Assembly (NCBI GenBank): GCA_015350385.1
Contig: WNKI01000001.1
Location: 3,250,895-3,314,894 of the forward strand
DNA from: Aculops lycopersici
Lineage: Eukaryota; Arthropoda; Arachnida; Trombidiformes; Eriophyidae
Direction: 5' to 3'
Length of the DNA stretch: 64,000 nt
A program made the position numbers and the translations under genes. A model generated the notes under the pieces. That model saw only the letters and a list, made by a program, of their open reading frames with translations, ran no database searches and was not told the origin of the DNA. Positions 28,871 to 40,700 of this stretch are shown here, piece by piece. The number at the start of each line of letters is the position of its first letter. The stretch's first letter is position 1.

Positions 28871-31800
28871 TACTTGCCTCGTAGATGAACTGAATGATGA
28901 TGAAGTAGAGGAGGAGGAGGAGAGGGATAACGGCAACGACAATGGATCTGGACTTTCAATGGAGTCAAGCAAGAAGATGGTGAGAGAAACGTAAGCAAGG
29001 GAAAGAGAGGTACAAAAAAGTATTGCAAGTGACCAAGAAGCCAGCGAGTCGATTGTATGCGGAAATCGCCATCAGGATCTCATATCTCACACTCATCATC
29101 TCGCGTGTCCATCAAATTTGCCCACCATTTACCTTTTGCTCTGCTGCTATCGTTGTCTAGCTTGACTCTTTTGCACACCAACAAATGCGTTGCGTCATCT
29201 TAGTGTGTGGCATCGACAGCGGCAATTGCCGGCCCGACACGCACAAAACAGGTAAACCAAATGGGCGGTCACCTGTTGATGTTGTTGCGGTTTATGCTCT
29301 TCGCCGACTACTAAAGACAACAACGGCAGCAAAAACGACCTTACTCACATGCAGACGTGATGGTGACGATAAGAATGGTTGACTTGCCGGCCATGCGACT
29401 TTCGCTTTCAATTGACTCTCTTTCTTTCTCTGGCTGGCTAACCAATCACCTGGAAGCTAGGCGCCGTCCAGCAAGCGAGTGAGATATCAGCTTCAGGTGG
29501 CTGGCTTATTGTTGCTAGTGGCAGCAGCAGCAGCAACAAGTGGTGGGGACTTTTGAGCTAGCGGAACAACAGCGACAACAACATCAATCACTCGCCTCAC
29601 TTTCGCTTACCCATGGCAGCCGATAATTGTTATACTGACCCTCTATTTTTGTCTGAGAATTAGTGCGCCTTGTTTAATCTGAACTTCACAATGCCAGGCG
29701 CAGTAATTTTTGCAAGAATCCCAAAGCAAGACCCTTCGCGCGCCAATTCTATTGTTTTGCCACTTGTTGCTGCTTGTCTGTGAATGCTAAGCTAGTTGGT
29801 TGGTCGTAAAGCAGCATCCTCGTCATCAAGCCTTCAGCATTCTAACGCGAAAGTCCAGTTCTTCACACTAAATTGACCAAACACAATCGATCATATAAAA
29901 TCCGCGACGCGCTGCTGCAACAACCTGTTGCCCGCCTGTCTATCCGTTTAGCTGTAGCATGGTTGCATCACCAACCACCACCGGTTGGTTGGTGCTCAAT
30001 CGCCAGCAAGTCAGGTGGACATTGGAAGTGAAAGCCACTATGAATGGCGTTTTGTTCTTTGGCTTCTCTCGTTGTGGCTTCATCGTGGTCGTTGTATGCT
30101 ACCTGTTGCTATGGTTTGCCGCGAGGTTTGAATAATAATAGCTGTAATTTCGTCAGCCACTGCTGCTGCTGTCCGGCCAGCAACAAGTTGGCGACGACCG
30201 CAACAAATTTCACTCTCCCCTCTTTCGGCGGCAACCGCCGCTTGTTAGCATGTCAAAGGATTCAGCAGGTTGTTGTAATTGGTTGCGGCAGTGAGTCGTG
30301 TCAGTGAGTTGTCTTTCTGTCCACTTGCATCGTATTGTTGCCAGTCAAAGGGACGAAGCCAGTCGAGCAGTAGAATTGAATCTAGCTTACCGAGTTTGGC
30401 CAACGGACAACAAAGTCGCCACTGAGTCCGTGAGTCTTATTGATTTTATTGCGCCAAGACGGGAAAAAGTCGAAGTGGACTTGTGCTAACGGTGACGACT
30501 TTTATTAGCTGCCAGGTGGCTGTCATAAGTGCGCTTGTACCGTGAACTCGCAACTTGGATCTGATGACTTTAGTGTTGCGGTGGCTGATGCTTAGGTAAC
30601 ATGAGCACGACCACAACAATTGCAATACACTATTAACTAATAGACTCGCCAACTGCCAGTCGGGTAGCCAGTTGACCAGCTAGCTAGTCACTTGATTGAG
30701 AACTTTCGCCAACCATGAGTCCAAAATCGAATGGCACACAAAATTTTCGACCAAAGAGAAGAAGGAGGTGAGAGGGAGGAGAAAAAGTCGACTGATTGGC
30801 GTGTAAGCTAATGAAACTTTCCACAGACGCGAGAGATCGAGTTAGAGGAAAGTGGAGCACCTACCTGTTGGCCGAAGTATCTACCTGAAGGATTGAGCAC
30901 TCAAACAAGTGTCTTCTGCCACCAGTGGATGTTCTATTCTCATCATATCACCGGGTTGCTCAGTTGACTTTGTGAGCTCTCAGGGATCCACAGAACAGAC
31001 GTCTGGGGATGGATGGCGCCAAAATTAGAGTTACACTCACACAAAACAACCACCAGGAGTGAGTTCACCTTTCACTTGATGATCCCACTCAACTTCAGAC
31101 AGTTAATTTAAGCTCTATTGTTTCACAGGTTGGTCTGCCAATCCACAGGTAAGTCACCACCACCACCACTACTACTAATACTACACCTATTAAATCGAGT
31201 TTGTTCTCATCTCACGTAGGTAAACGCGTGGCTTTTACCATCCTTCTCACGCCCAAAGCATTTGGACTGGCCATTGGACTGCTGCACCGTTACGAGCTGG
31301 CGTCGTCTTCAATCGCCAAGCGACGTAAATTACTCCGAGGGATTTCTCTGTCAATCTCAACTCTATCCTTAAGGTCATCGCTTACGGCTGGCGAGTTGTG
31401 AGGTAGATGGAGACAATTGATTTTGTTGTAATCATCGTTGTCTTCGTGAGCTGGCTGGTCGGTTGGCCATTTCAGTTTGGAGCACGACTCTCAAAAATAA
31501 ATCGGCAACAGGCGAGAAACGTAAAAAGGGGAAACTCTGCCGACTCTTGCGAGATAATAACATTTAAACTGTCGCCAAGTTTACAGGAGTAGAAAGAAAG
31601 ACAACAAAAGGTGGAACAGGAGCCAGTGTGATACTTGAAGATTGGCAAAGTGGCATTCGCAAAAGATTTAAGGTCAGCAAGGGGAAGTGGCAACGGTTTT
31701 GCGACACAAAGCCTCACCGACTGCCTCAGGAATTTCGAGGTGGTCGCTATCCCTCCCTCTTAAGCTGGGCATCCATCCGTTTCAGCTCGTTTGTCAACTT

Positions 31801-33605
31801 CTTCGCTCGGTAGCAAAGAGAATTGCTCAGTTGAGCAGGCGTGCAGGCAAATTGAACAACTAAAATGAAACAAAAACAACCGAATAATAATTATAATAGT
31901 AATAATAGTTATGATCACAACAAGAGCAGTCAACGGAAGGCTACGTTCAGCTTTGAGTCTGAGGAGAGAGAAAGAGAGAGGGCGAGCGAGGATAAAAAAG
32001 AAACCTTGTCGACTTGGTGACTCGCTCGAGAGTTTTGTTCAAAGTCCCGAAGCGAAAAAGTTGGCCAGTTGTTATATAGTCGCTGGCAATGGGGTGCTCG
32101 CAAGTCAACAGGTTGTTGCCACCAACTAGCCGGTGATACCGCTGCTGTTGCTACAGTTGAGAGCTCCATTGGGACAATACAATTTGCATCGCTGCGAGTC
32201 CAACTACACAGACCGAATCGAGCGATCACCTGTTGCCGCGCTCGCTTGCTGTTCACTTGCGCAGTCGATTGTCTCGAGGCGACCGCGCAAGTGTCTGCCC
32301 TGAGCAACAAGTCGCTTGGCCATGCGCTCACTCGCCTGCTGGTCACTTGCTTGAGCCACCTACCAACTCGGCCAATACAAAGGCAGCTCGCAAATCAGAT
32401 TAGTGACTGACTGGAGTGGAATGAAGTTGAGTTGAGTGGCTCGAGTTACATCACCTAGTTGGCTGGTCGCTACCGTCGTAGCCGCCAGTCGTCAGTGTGA
32501 CATTACGCAATAAGCAGGTAGATCATTAGCAGTAGTGACTCAGTGTTGGTTGGATCTCAGCTGGACAAGCAACAAAACACCGATACAGATGCAAAGACTT
32601 AGGCAGAAACACACACACAGAGAGAGAGAGAGAGAGCGAGAGAGAAAGTACATTGTTTTTGTAGCCATTGTGCCAACGACACATGACGCAAAATGAACTA
32701 GCTGGCCAACTTTTAACAAATGCATAGGCCTTAAAACTACACAAAACAGGGAAGTAAAAACATACACACGAACAAAATCGGAACTTGATTTAAACAGACA
32801 GACAGACAGACAGACAAACAAGTGGACAAGCAAACAGCAAGTTTAATGGCCGCCGCTACTTCATGTTACCTGTAAAACAGACAACCAATCTTTTGCAACT
32901 CTCCTCCAGGTATCTGCGCCTCCTTCTCCTATGGCCCCTCGCCAATTATCAATGCCATCCAACGCTGTCGCTGTCGTTATCGCTCTCAATAGTAATACAA
33001 TTAGTAGTGGCGTTAGCGGTAGCGGCGGCGGCTATACTGGCAATCGCAGTGTACGACGACCGATGGGCACCCCAGAGTGACCAAAGGTAAGTGGGCCGAA
33101 CTAGTTAGTGAGAGAATCTCACTTGTCTGTTGGCAAGACAAACAACTTGTTTGTTAGTCGATTGGAGTGGAGCTGAGCAGTCAACGTTGACACCTGTTGT
33201 TGTTGGTGTCGCTGAGTGACATTGACACTTGGCTGTGGAACAAAGTTTCCGGTCCTTACCACACAAACACACCTGTTAACTAGACCCAAACTCCTCAGTC
33301 CATCCAACCAGCTACAAGCTCGAGGAAGTTTTAGCTGCGACCAATTAGTGAGCTTTAGGTTGGTTATCGGTGAGGGTGGAAAATCATACTTACATATCTA
33401 TCTGCCGCTCACCTGAAACTGTCACCACCATCGCAAATATATATATATATATATTCAGATGGTTCATTAATTTTGAGTTTCATTCTAGATAAAACTACTC
33501 AAGTGTTGGTCGCCTAAAAGGACTAAGGACCATCCTAAGTATTGAGACTGAGAAAAACTTTCAATTGCATACACAAAATACAATAACAACATCAACAATC
33601 TCAAA
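27129..33605. other. Intergenic / 5' untranslated region, about 6.5 kb
   Basis: No confident gene is seen. Contents include a TATA box at 29894-29900 followed by a 58-codon frame, a strong donor CAG|GTAAGT at 31149, a possible exon bounded by CTCCTCCAG|G (32910) and AAAG|GTAAGT (33086), and an acceptor ATATTCAG at about 33459. Together these look like 5' UTR exons of the gene at 33606. Microsatellites: (TC)n(AC)n at 28831-28871, (AC)n(AG)n at 32610-32636, an ACAG-type repeat at about 32798-32819, and (AT)n at 33437-33454. The sequence ACCTGTTG recurs many times. Confidence 0.4.
29894..29900 (+). promoter_or_regulatory. Candidate TATA box (orphan promoter)
   Basis: TATAAAA in the context GATCATATAAAATCCGCGACG has a good TATA-to-GC-rich transition. 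No recognised gene starts nearby. It could drive a long 5' UTR of the gene at 33606 or the 58-codon frame at 29959. Confidence 0.35.
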
Positions 33606-36059
33606 ATGATAGAAACTGCTGCAGGTGGCAATGGAAATAGAATAGAAAAATCTCAAGTTGAATGCTCGCCACGAAGAAGCATCAAGATGATCAGTCAAAT
33701 GGGTAGATTATCGATTGTTTTAGTTGTAATTTTTGCTATTGCAAGCTTGAATTTAATTCAGGTTTCGCGAGCTGAACATGCACTTTCAGAGGTTTGGTCG
33801 GAGACCGAGGGAGTGAAGATGAAATATTCGACTAACCACGAAGATTTGCTCAGCACCAAAGGGTCCGAGTTGAACATGCTACGTGCGCATGCTGCCGGAA
33901 GTGGCGGCGGCGAGCAGGCGGCTACCGAGGGTGGCGCCGCGAACGACGAGGCCGGCGGCGAGGAGTCGGCCTCGGCTCAAGGCCAGCAGCACCAAGCTCC
34001 AATCGGCGAAAGTGGCGAAGGCCGGCAAGATGAATCGAGTGAGCAAGGCGCCGACGCTAGCAGGCAGGCCGACATCAAGACAGCGCCGCCAAGATCTAGT
34101 CAATATCATCAAACTCTAGCCGCCAGTAACTCGAAGAGCTCAAGTGTGCAAAAGTTTTCTGACCCACCGCAAAGATACCGACAAAAGTCGAGCTTCGATA
34201 GTGATGATAAAAGCAACAGCAACGATGACGACGACAGCGACAACGACCAGTCCAGCAGAGGGAGTCACGACAAAGAATCAACTAGTGGCAGCAAGGGCAA
34301 GTCGTCTTCGAGCTCCAAGTTATATGAGCCGGAAACGTTGAGCTTCAATTCAGCATACGAGCAAACGGATGCACAAAAGGATCCGGCAAGCGATGTCGAC
34401 GAGTCATCGGGATCGCGGGGCACCTCAACAGGCGGCGCCATGAGCAAAGCGGACCACGAGGACAAGCGCAATTCGGACGGCGGCGAGAGTGACTTTGCCG
34501 CGGCCGCAGCTGGTCGCGCCGAGACGGCCGCCAAATTTAGAAATCCAGGTAGATTGTTTAAGGAAGCAGTCAAGCAGGTAACTAGCTCGCGAGACAGCGA
34601 CTCACAACAAGCCAACGACGAATCCAACGACGAGCGGCCAGTTTCGCCGCTGGGTCCGTCGGGAGCGGGAGCTGATGGCGACGAGGCGCCATCTCGGAGC
34701 GCAGAATCGGACGACAGCGACTCGTCGTCGCCTAACTCCGACTCAGCGGACGAGGGTTTCCAAGCTCGCGGAATGAACCAGAAGAGTATGCGCTCGAATA
34801 TGATTGATTTCGACTCAAATCCAATGCTTGCCAACATGCAACCACCTCAGAGGCAACAAATAGTTGACGAGGTGGACGAGATCAGTGGATTTGGAGGCGA
34901 CTCGTTGCAGCGCTTCGCGGGCAGACCCAGCATGCCAATGATGGCTAGAGGCGGGCCCATGGGCGGCGGGCCAATGATGGGAGCGAACCCAATGATAAAT
35001 CCAATGGCCAACTTAGACGCCGGAAACGACGACGATGACGACAGTGGCGATGGCCCCAGTGTTGGCGGCGGCGGCGGCGGCTACTTCCGGCCATCAGGCA
35101 ACATGTTTGCCGCTGCAGCCGGAAACTCGGCGCACAAAGCGCCGGTACCTGTTGCCGCAAAGGAGGCAACTAAGTCCCGTCAAGTGGGTAGCAACTCCAA
35201 CGGAAACACAAGTGGTGGACAATCAAGAGGTCCAGCTAGCTCTAAGTCGACTTCCAGTAGCGGATCGGACAAGCCTCGCGAGTCAATGGCCTACTTCAAA
35301 GGTCAGCAGAGACTAAACCAGTTGAACAAACCAACGAGCGAGGACTTGACTTCGGATAACAGCAACAATGATAATAATAACAACGAGTCGCCGGATAATG
35401 TTCGCGACAATTTCATCTCGCCCGGCCACTTTCCCGGCTCCATGCCTCACCTGACGCAGGCGGCCAGCGAGTTGCGCCGCAAGCAAGCGGAAGTGGCCAC
35501 CAACAGTGGAAAGGTTGACAAGACTGCACAGGCAACGAACGTCAAGGAGGAACCGGAGGAGCTCGCAAAGGCCTCGACCTTCAGCGCATCGTCCACATTG
35601 GGCCATTCCATCGGAAGCCAGGATCAAGCGTCTAGTCAGCAGCAACCGCAACAACTTACAACAAGTGATACGATATTTCAGTCAGTTTTGACTGGTTCGC
35701 CAGCAAAGACTAGCGCCAGCGCCGATGGCAAACCGGTCGCTGAGGTCACACCATTTGCTGCGTCCATATTCACCGACGAGTCAGCAAAGGTGGAGGTCAT
35801 TGCTGTTACTCCAGTTCCGGATGCTCAAGCGGACAGCCAGCAAATTATGGCACCAATATTAATTTCAACCACCACCATGGCGCCATTGCCGGCCACGAGG
35901 CAGGCGCTCATTGGGCCCGAAGTGGTTCCGGCGCCAACACAGCCACAATTGAGTCCAGCTCTCTCAACTCCGTCCATAGCCACTGACTCGGCAACTACAC
36001 CAACGTCAACAACCGGAAAGCCGGCTCTCAAAAGATTCAAGCTTCGGTTGTCCAGATGA
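33606..36059 (+). CDS. Disordered secreted or membrane-lumen protein of unknown function, 817 aa
   Basis: An 817-codon open frame from the ATG at 33606. A signal-peptide-like segment lies at about residues 28-56 (MISQMGRLSIVLVVIFAIAS ... SRAEH), so translation may really start at Met28 (33687) or Met32. The remainder is dominated by Ser, Gly, Ala, Asp, Glu and Gln, with acidic patches, a Gly/Met/Pro-rich part (about 440-470) and a basic end, KRFKLRLSR. There is no cysteine after the signal segment, no membrane helix and no known domain. Low cysteine and high disorder suggest an extracellular matrix, cuticle, mucin-like or granule protein. The 5' leader may be spliced (donor near 33087, acceptor near 33459). 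An AATAAA lies 65 bp after the stop. Confidence 0.75.
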   Translation: MIETAAGGNGNRIEKSQVECSPRRSIKMISQMGRLSIVLVVIFAIASLNLIQVSRAEHALSEVWSETEGVKMKYSTNHEDLLSTKGSELNMLRAHAAGSGGGEQAATEGGAANDEAGGEESASAQGQQHQAPIGESGEGRQDESSEQGADASRQADIKTAPPRSSQYHQTLAASNSKSSSVQKFSDPPQRYRQKSSFDSDDKSNSNDDDDSDNDQSSRGSHDKESTSGSKGKSSSSSKLYEPETLSFNSAYEQTDAQKDPASDVDESSGSRGTSTGGAMSKADHEDKRNSDGGESDFAAAAAGRAETAAKFRNPGRLFKEAVKQVTSSRDSDSQQANDESNDERPVSPLGPSGAGADGDEAPSRSAESDDSDSSSPNSDSADEGFQARGMNQKSMRSNMIDFDSNPMLANMQPPQRQQIVDEVDEISGFGGDSLQRFAGRPSMPMMARGGPMGGGPMMGANPMINPMANLDAGNDDDDDSGDGPSVGGGGGGYFRPSGNMFAAAAGNSAHKAPVPVAAKEATKSRQVGSNSNGNTSGGQSRGPASSKSTSSSGSDKPRESMAYFKGQQRLNQLNKPTSEDLTSDNSNNDNNNNESPDNVRDNFISPGHFPGSMPHLTQAASELRRKQAEVATNSGKVDKTAQATNVKEEPEELAKASTFSASSTLGHSIGSQDQASSQQQPQQLTTSDTIFQSVLTGSPAKTSASADGKPVAEVTPFAASIFTDESAKVEVIAVTPVPDAQADSQQIMAPILISTTTMAPLPATRQALIGPEVVPAPTQPQLSPALSTPSIATDSATTPTSTTGKPALKRFKLRLSR

Positions 36060-36123
36060 TCGCTGGTTGACTAGAGAGTTAGCAAACTAGTAACAAATAT
36101 TAAGTGGCCAACAGCCTGTTGAT

Positions 36124-36129
36124 AATAAA
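36124..36129 (+). terminator. Poly(A) signal AATAAA of the 817-aa protein gene
   Basis: The first AATAAA downstream of the stop at 36059 lies 65 bp past it, in AT-rich sequence. Confidence 0.6.
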
Positions 36130-36525
36130 ATTCCATTGTTTGTGATCCCACTCGGAGTTCACTGAATTGAAGAGAATCTGTATCAATTGGACGTTTTTTT
36201 CCAACAGTTACAACAAATTAATTCGCAGTTTCAGCATACCCTTCTCATTCATAAGCAGGATGTCTCAAATTTCACCATGGCACCCACTGGTTCACGTAAC
36301 ATGCCGCTAGGTGGAGTTACAACTCCATCTAGAGATCAGTAATCAGAATATAAAGTGGGCGCATGCGCCCTGAGTTAAACCCGAGCATCTAACCATCTTC
36401 CTTGTCGAATCTCCCTCACGAGTGGGCCTCATTTCATCAAGTCAACCGGCAGTGTCGAGGCAATTGGCGTAAGCTAAGTTTGATATTTTTGAGAATGTGG
36501 ATGCCATAACTTTACACTAGCTCGT

Positions 36526-36558
<33 letters not shown>

Positions 36559-36620
36559 CACATGGCGCTCTAGTCGCCGTCGAGTATATCTATTCAATTC
36601 AAGAATTCTATCCAATCAAG
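36130..36620. promoter_or_regulatory. Promoter and 5' UTR region of Dscam
   Basis: About 490 bp between the 817-aa gene and the first Dscam exon. TATAAAG at 36349-36355 would place a start near 36380. A (GA)n tract of about 30 bp lies at 36527-36556 in the predicted 5' UTR. No other gene is seen. Confidence 0.45.
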
Positions 36621-36933
36621 ATGTCCAATAGAAAAATCAAACAAATTATGGAACCGCAATCGTCAAGAGCACATCTAGTCAATTTACTCTCTAGGTCAAC
36701 TGTAAACAAGAGAAGCCTAGCAATTGGAAGGCTGTACGAGATTAGAATAAGCGTCAAAATGCGGATTCTATCGGCCACGTTTCTATTTATAATCTTTCTA
36801 ACTTCCGTCGGTCTGCATACCGCCTCCAATACTGGCAATTTTTATAATCAAACGAGAAGCTCCAAAAGATTGACACGAAGTTATCATCATGGCAATAGTT
36901 TAATAGACTTTTCAGATGGCAACGATTTGATAG
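36621..36933 (+). CDS. Dscam: Dscam exon 1: signal peptide
   Basis: This codes for a signal peptide starting at Met47 of the frame (36759, MRILSATFLFIIFLTSVGLH) and a short basic mature N-terminus ending DFSDGNDLI. Upstream in-frame ATGs back to 36621 would add 46 polar residues, so 36759 is the likelier start. The exon ends ATAG|GTAAGT in phase 1, which matches exon 2. The link to exon 2 across 9.9 kb rests on phase, strand and the need for a signal exon. Confidence 0.7.
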
Positions 36934-37684
36934 GTAAGTTTTCTCTTGAGTTCACCAAACTTCCGGTGCAATTTGCTCACTCGATTAGTCAATCAAGTGA
37001 GCAAATCTCCTTCACCTTTCGTCTCATTTTTGCATTTCCATCTCTTGGTTAAATATAATTCTAAACATTTTTCAAATCAACTTGGAGCCAACCCAAACGA
37101 TAAATTTTGCCAAATTTGCTACTGTCCATTTTCTCGATTTATATTATTATTTCATACATTGAACCGGAAAGATTGGCACCTTTTTCGGTTCCGGTCGAGT
37201 GATCAGTGGTTCAGTTTGTACTTGGCAAGTTGGTCGAGATGAGACCTAAATTGGCACGACAATTTGAATGATTCCCCGGCTCAAAGGTGGAAAGGCACGA
37301 GCGGAAGTGTCGACGGCGGCGGCAGCTTCGTTGTCGACAGATAAGTGAAATGAGGAATCGGCCTTACGAGTCTGCAGCGGCGTTGGTGGTTCGTTGTACC
37401 TGTGGGACGATGAGAGCTGAGATACTAGTGGCAGCGAGGAAGTGAGCAGCCTAATGGTGGAGTAGATGGAATTTTGAATGCAGACCACGCGAGGCGCGCG
37501 AAAGAGATACAGAGAGAGAGAGAGAGAGAGAGACCAGTTACCTGCTCAACGAAAATTTAAATTCACTGTCTCCAAGTGGCAACATCTCGCCTAGACCAAG
37601 GAAATTCAAATTCACCTTCAGCTTCCAAGTGGCAACATCTCACCTGCTCACACTTCGGATCTCGCGTTGCTCAACTGCAGCTAT

Positions 37685-37744
<60 letters not shown>

Positions 37745-40700
37745 GACTGCTGCTGCTATTGCTGCTGCTTTAAAGTAAGAGATTGACTGAGTGAGAGAGT
37801 CTAAAAGTGTAGGAGCAACCAAAGTGTCAGCGACGAGATTCCTAGTTGGCAAGTTAGCGTCTCTCGAGAGCGGGGGAAAAATTAGAGAGTAGCTGGCGGC
37901 CGCTTAGCGACTGCAACCACCTGCTCGGGTTAGTGGTGGTGGTGGATGTGATGAAGTGGTCTAGAGTCGAGTGGTCGCTGATGCAACTGCTAGCTTTAGT
38001 GCGAAACGCTAGTGGCAAGTGGGCTTTTGTTTTTAAATTTCCTCGCCTACCTCAAGGTATATAATGCGAAACCAAAGATCAACGACTGCAATGACTACGA
38101 CGGCGGTGATAGTTTAAAAAACGCTCTCCTACTTCGGGCGACCCAAGCGACTCGCGCGCTACCAAGTGAAATGATCTCTCTTCCGGCGCCTAGCGTGCAG
38201 CGGCCAGCTCATGAGTCGCGTGCCAAAGAGCTAGCGATCATCGTTCACTCAGACGCCGCCGCCTCGGCTGATGCGAGCAGCGCGCACCTGCGACTTCCGG
38301 TTGGCGGCAACTCTGTAACCAAATGCGCCTACCAAGTTGAAAGCAATAGCAATGGCATCAGCGGCTGTTGTTGTTGTTGTTGTTGTTGTGCTGCTTGCCG
38401 CTGCAGCCAATCAACGGCAACCTTGCCTGATGATCATCGGAGCGACTGAGTTTAGTTTTGCTCTCGATTTGTTTCGTTTCATCGGCTCGCTGGTTTATAA
38501 AACAGACTCGAGGGTTGCGCTCGTCCGAGTTGCGAAAAGGGAGAGCCACTTCCGTTCAGGTGGAACCTTAGACGCTTTGCGTGCTTTGAGGTCCTCGCGC
38601 CTATGGACGAGCCGCCAGTTTGTCGAGGGTATCGCTTAGTGCGCGTTTGCTGCGCCTGTAAATCAATGCAAACATGACGACCACTAACACGACAAGCTAG
38701 CCAGGCCAGCTTGTCGTGTGTTTGCATTAAACTTTCATCGTTGTCGTCACCGTCGTCGTAGTTGTTCTAGTTCCCCCCAACTCAACGCAACGCAAAGACC
38801 ACTTGGCGTCGTCGCCGCCGCCGCCAAGTTTGTCGCCAACTTCGCCGCGGGGACAAAGACCATCGTTACAAGTGGCCAGTTGGCCGGTTGGCCAGTCGAG
38901 CAACGGCGGCGGCAATTGCTGTTGCTGTTGTTGTTGTCCACAGGCTCGCTGCATGTAATCTCTCATTTCGTCGGCTCTACCATCCAGTTGGCCCACGACT
39001 AAGCTCGCAGTCTTGTAACATACAACGACGAGGACGCCCGATGCCATGTCAACCTGAGCCAGCGATTGTGTTTCTCTCTGCCGTTCGAATTTCTCGCCCC
39101 CAAAATCCAGAGAGTACTTTGCATGCTGACCACTAGCTTGGCGGCGGTGGGCGGAAGTGGCAAGCTTGCCGATGGGCAGCGCGAGTGGAAGCCGGCTAAC
39201 TGCTGCTGCTCTCCCTTGAACGAGCGGCCGGCTCGCAAAAGAGGCGGCCGCCAAAATTGTTACATGAGAATGGAGCAGCCGCAATGCTTTGTTTTCATCG
39301 CTAGCTGGCTGGCTGGCCAGTTAGCTGGCGAACTGACCGCCCGGCTCCGCCCATATTTTTGCATGCGAGCCTCGGGGTTTTGGGTACAGAGGAGAAGAGG
39401 AGAGGAAATGGGAGCACCAACAACTGAACGAATGCAACAACAGCGACTACGACGACAAGAGACACGAATGATGTAATTGTTTCCGTCGTCGTCGTCGTCG
39501 CAGTTGATGTTGACGCTGACTGCCAAATCGAAGCTCTGAGCTATTTTTGCCCAGAGCTTGGCGAGCGATTCATTCAGAATTGCGTAACAATAACACGAGC
39601 TTATGCCGACCGCCAACCAAAACGACGACGACGGTGAGCATCGCCGACAATCGATTTGGTTGCCACTGCTACTCGTTCCACGAGCGCAGCTCAATCTCTC
39701 GCCTCTTGGCCGGACTTTCCTCTCTATTCATTGGCGGCGGCTGCCATTGCATTTGTTGCAACGGCGACCAAACTGTTGTTGCACAACATGAGAAATAGAG
39801 ACAAAAAGGGAGCTCATGAGGGAGAGAGGCCAGCACACTAAACAACAAAACCAAACAACAATAACCATAACGCAAAGGCGACGACGAGCCGCCGCCGTCA
39901 TGATGACAACAAAAGGCGCGCGTGCAGCTAATTGTCGTGTCTCTCGTCTCTCGGCTGCTCGTCATCGGTTGCTTGTTGTGTGTTTGGCTCGTAAATCGTA
40001 ACGGATTCGCTTGCCTCTGTTCCTTGGCCACCGCGCGCCGACCATTCAATTGGCCGGCCGGAAGTGACCGGCCAGCTTGGCGAGCAGCGAGAGGGCGCCT
40101 AGCGACGAGCGGCGCACGGGAAAAGTAACGGGGGCCGGCGAGGCGGGCGGTCATCTGGGAGGCCAAATGTTAGCTGGACAACAGCGACAGAGGCAACAAC
40201 CGCTGCTGCCTCAGTAGTAGTAGCTACTATTGCCAAAACGAAGGCGAAAATGACGACGACGACGGCAGAGGATGGCGACCAAAGAGGGAGCGAGAGACAA
40301 GCGGCACCCAATGCGACGAGAGATTGATGATGGCCGGCCCATAGGAAAACAATGGACACTTGCTTTGCCATGCTCAGTGGCTCAGTGGCTCGGTGGCTCA
40401 GTGGCTCAGTGGCTCGGTGGCTCGGTGGCTCGGTGGCTCAGCGACGGTGGCAATGGCAGTCGCGGTTGCGGGACCAAAGCAAACGGAGGGAGCTAAGTCG
40501 ACGGGCGGTCGTCTCGGTCTCTTTCTCTTTCTCTCTTGCTGGCGCACCGATTGACCGTCACAGTGGCGAGTGGCAAACAATGAGTTTGATTGTGCACTTG
40601 CCTCTCGCTCGCTTGTGGGCCAACTCAACCCACTTGCTTCCTGGTAAATGGTAACCAAATGGCCGGGCAGTTACGCAACACGCCGCCCACTGGGGGCGTG

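Noticed and set aside
30044..30307. Cys-rich frame with signal-like start
   Set aside because: The cysteines come from a TGC-type run; no cleavage pattern, poly(A) signal or conserved spacing.
37576..37852. Poly-Leu and poly-Val open frames on both strands
   Set aside because: Pure translation of the ACT trinucleotide microsatellite at 37684-37743.
38727..39284. 185-codon minus-strand frame in Dscam intron 1
   Set aside because: Lies in GC-rich intronic DNA with equally long frames on the other strand; low-complexity Ala/Gln/Thr content and no recognised domain.
40272..40554. Gly-Ser-Val-Ala-Gln-Trp repeat open frames in three phases
   Set aside because: Artefact of the 8-bp minisatellite at 40375-40438, which repeats similarly in every phase.
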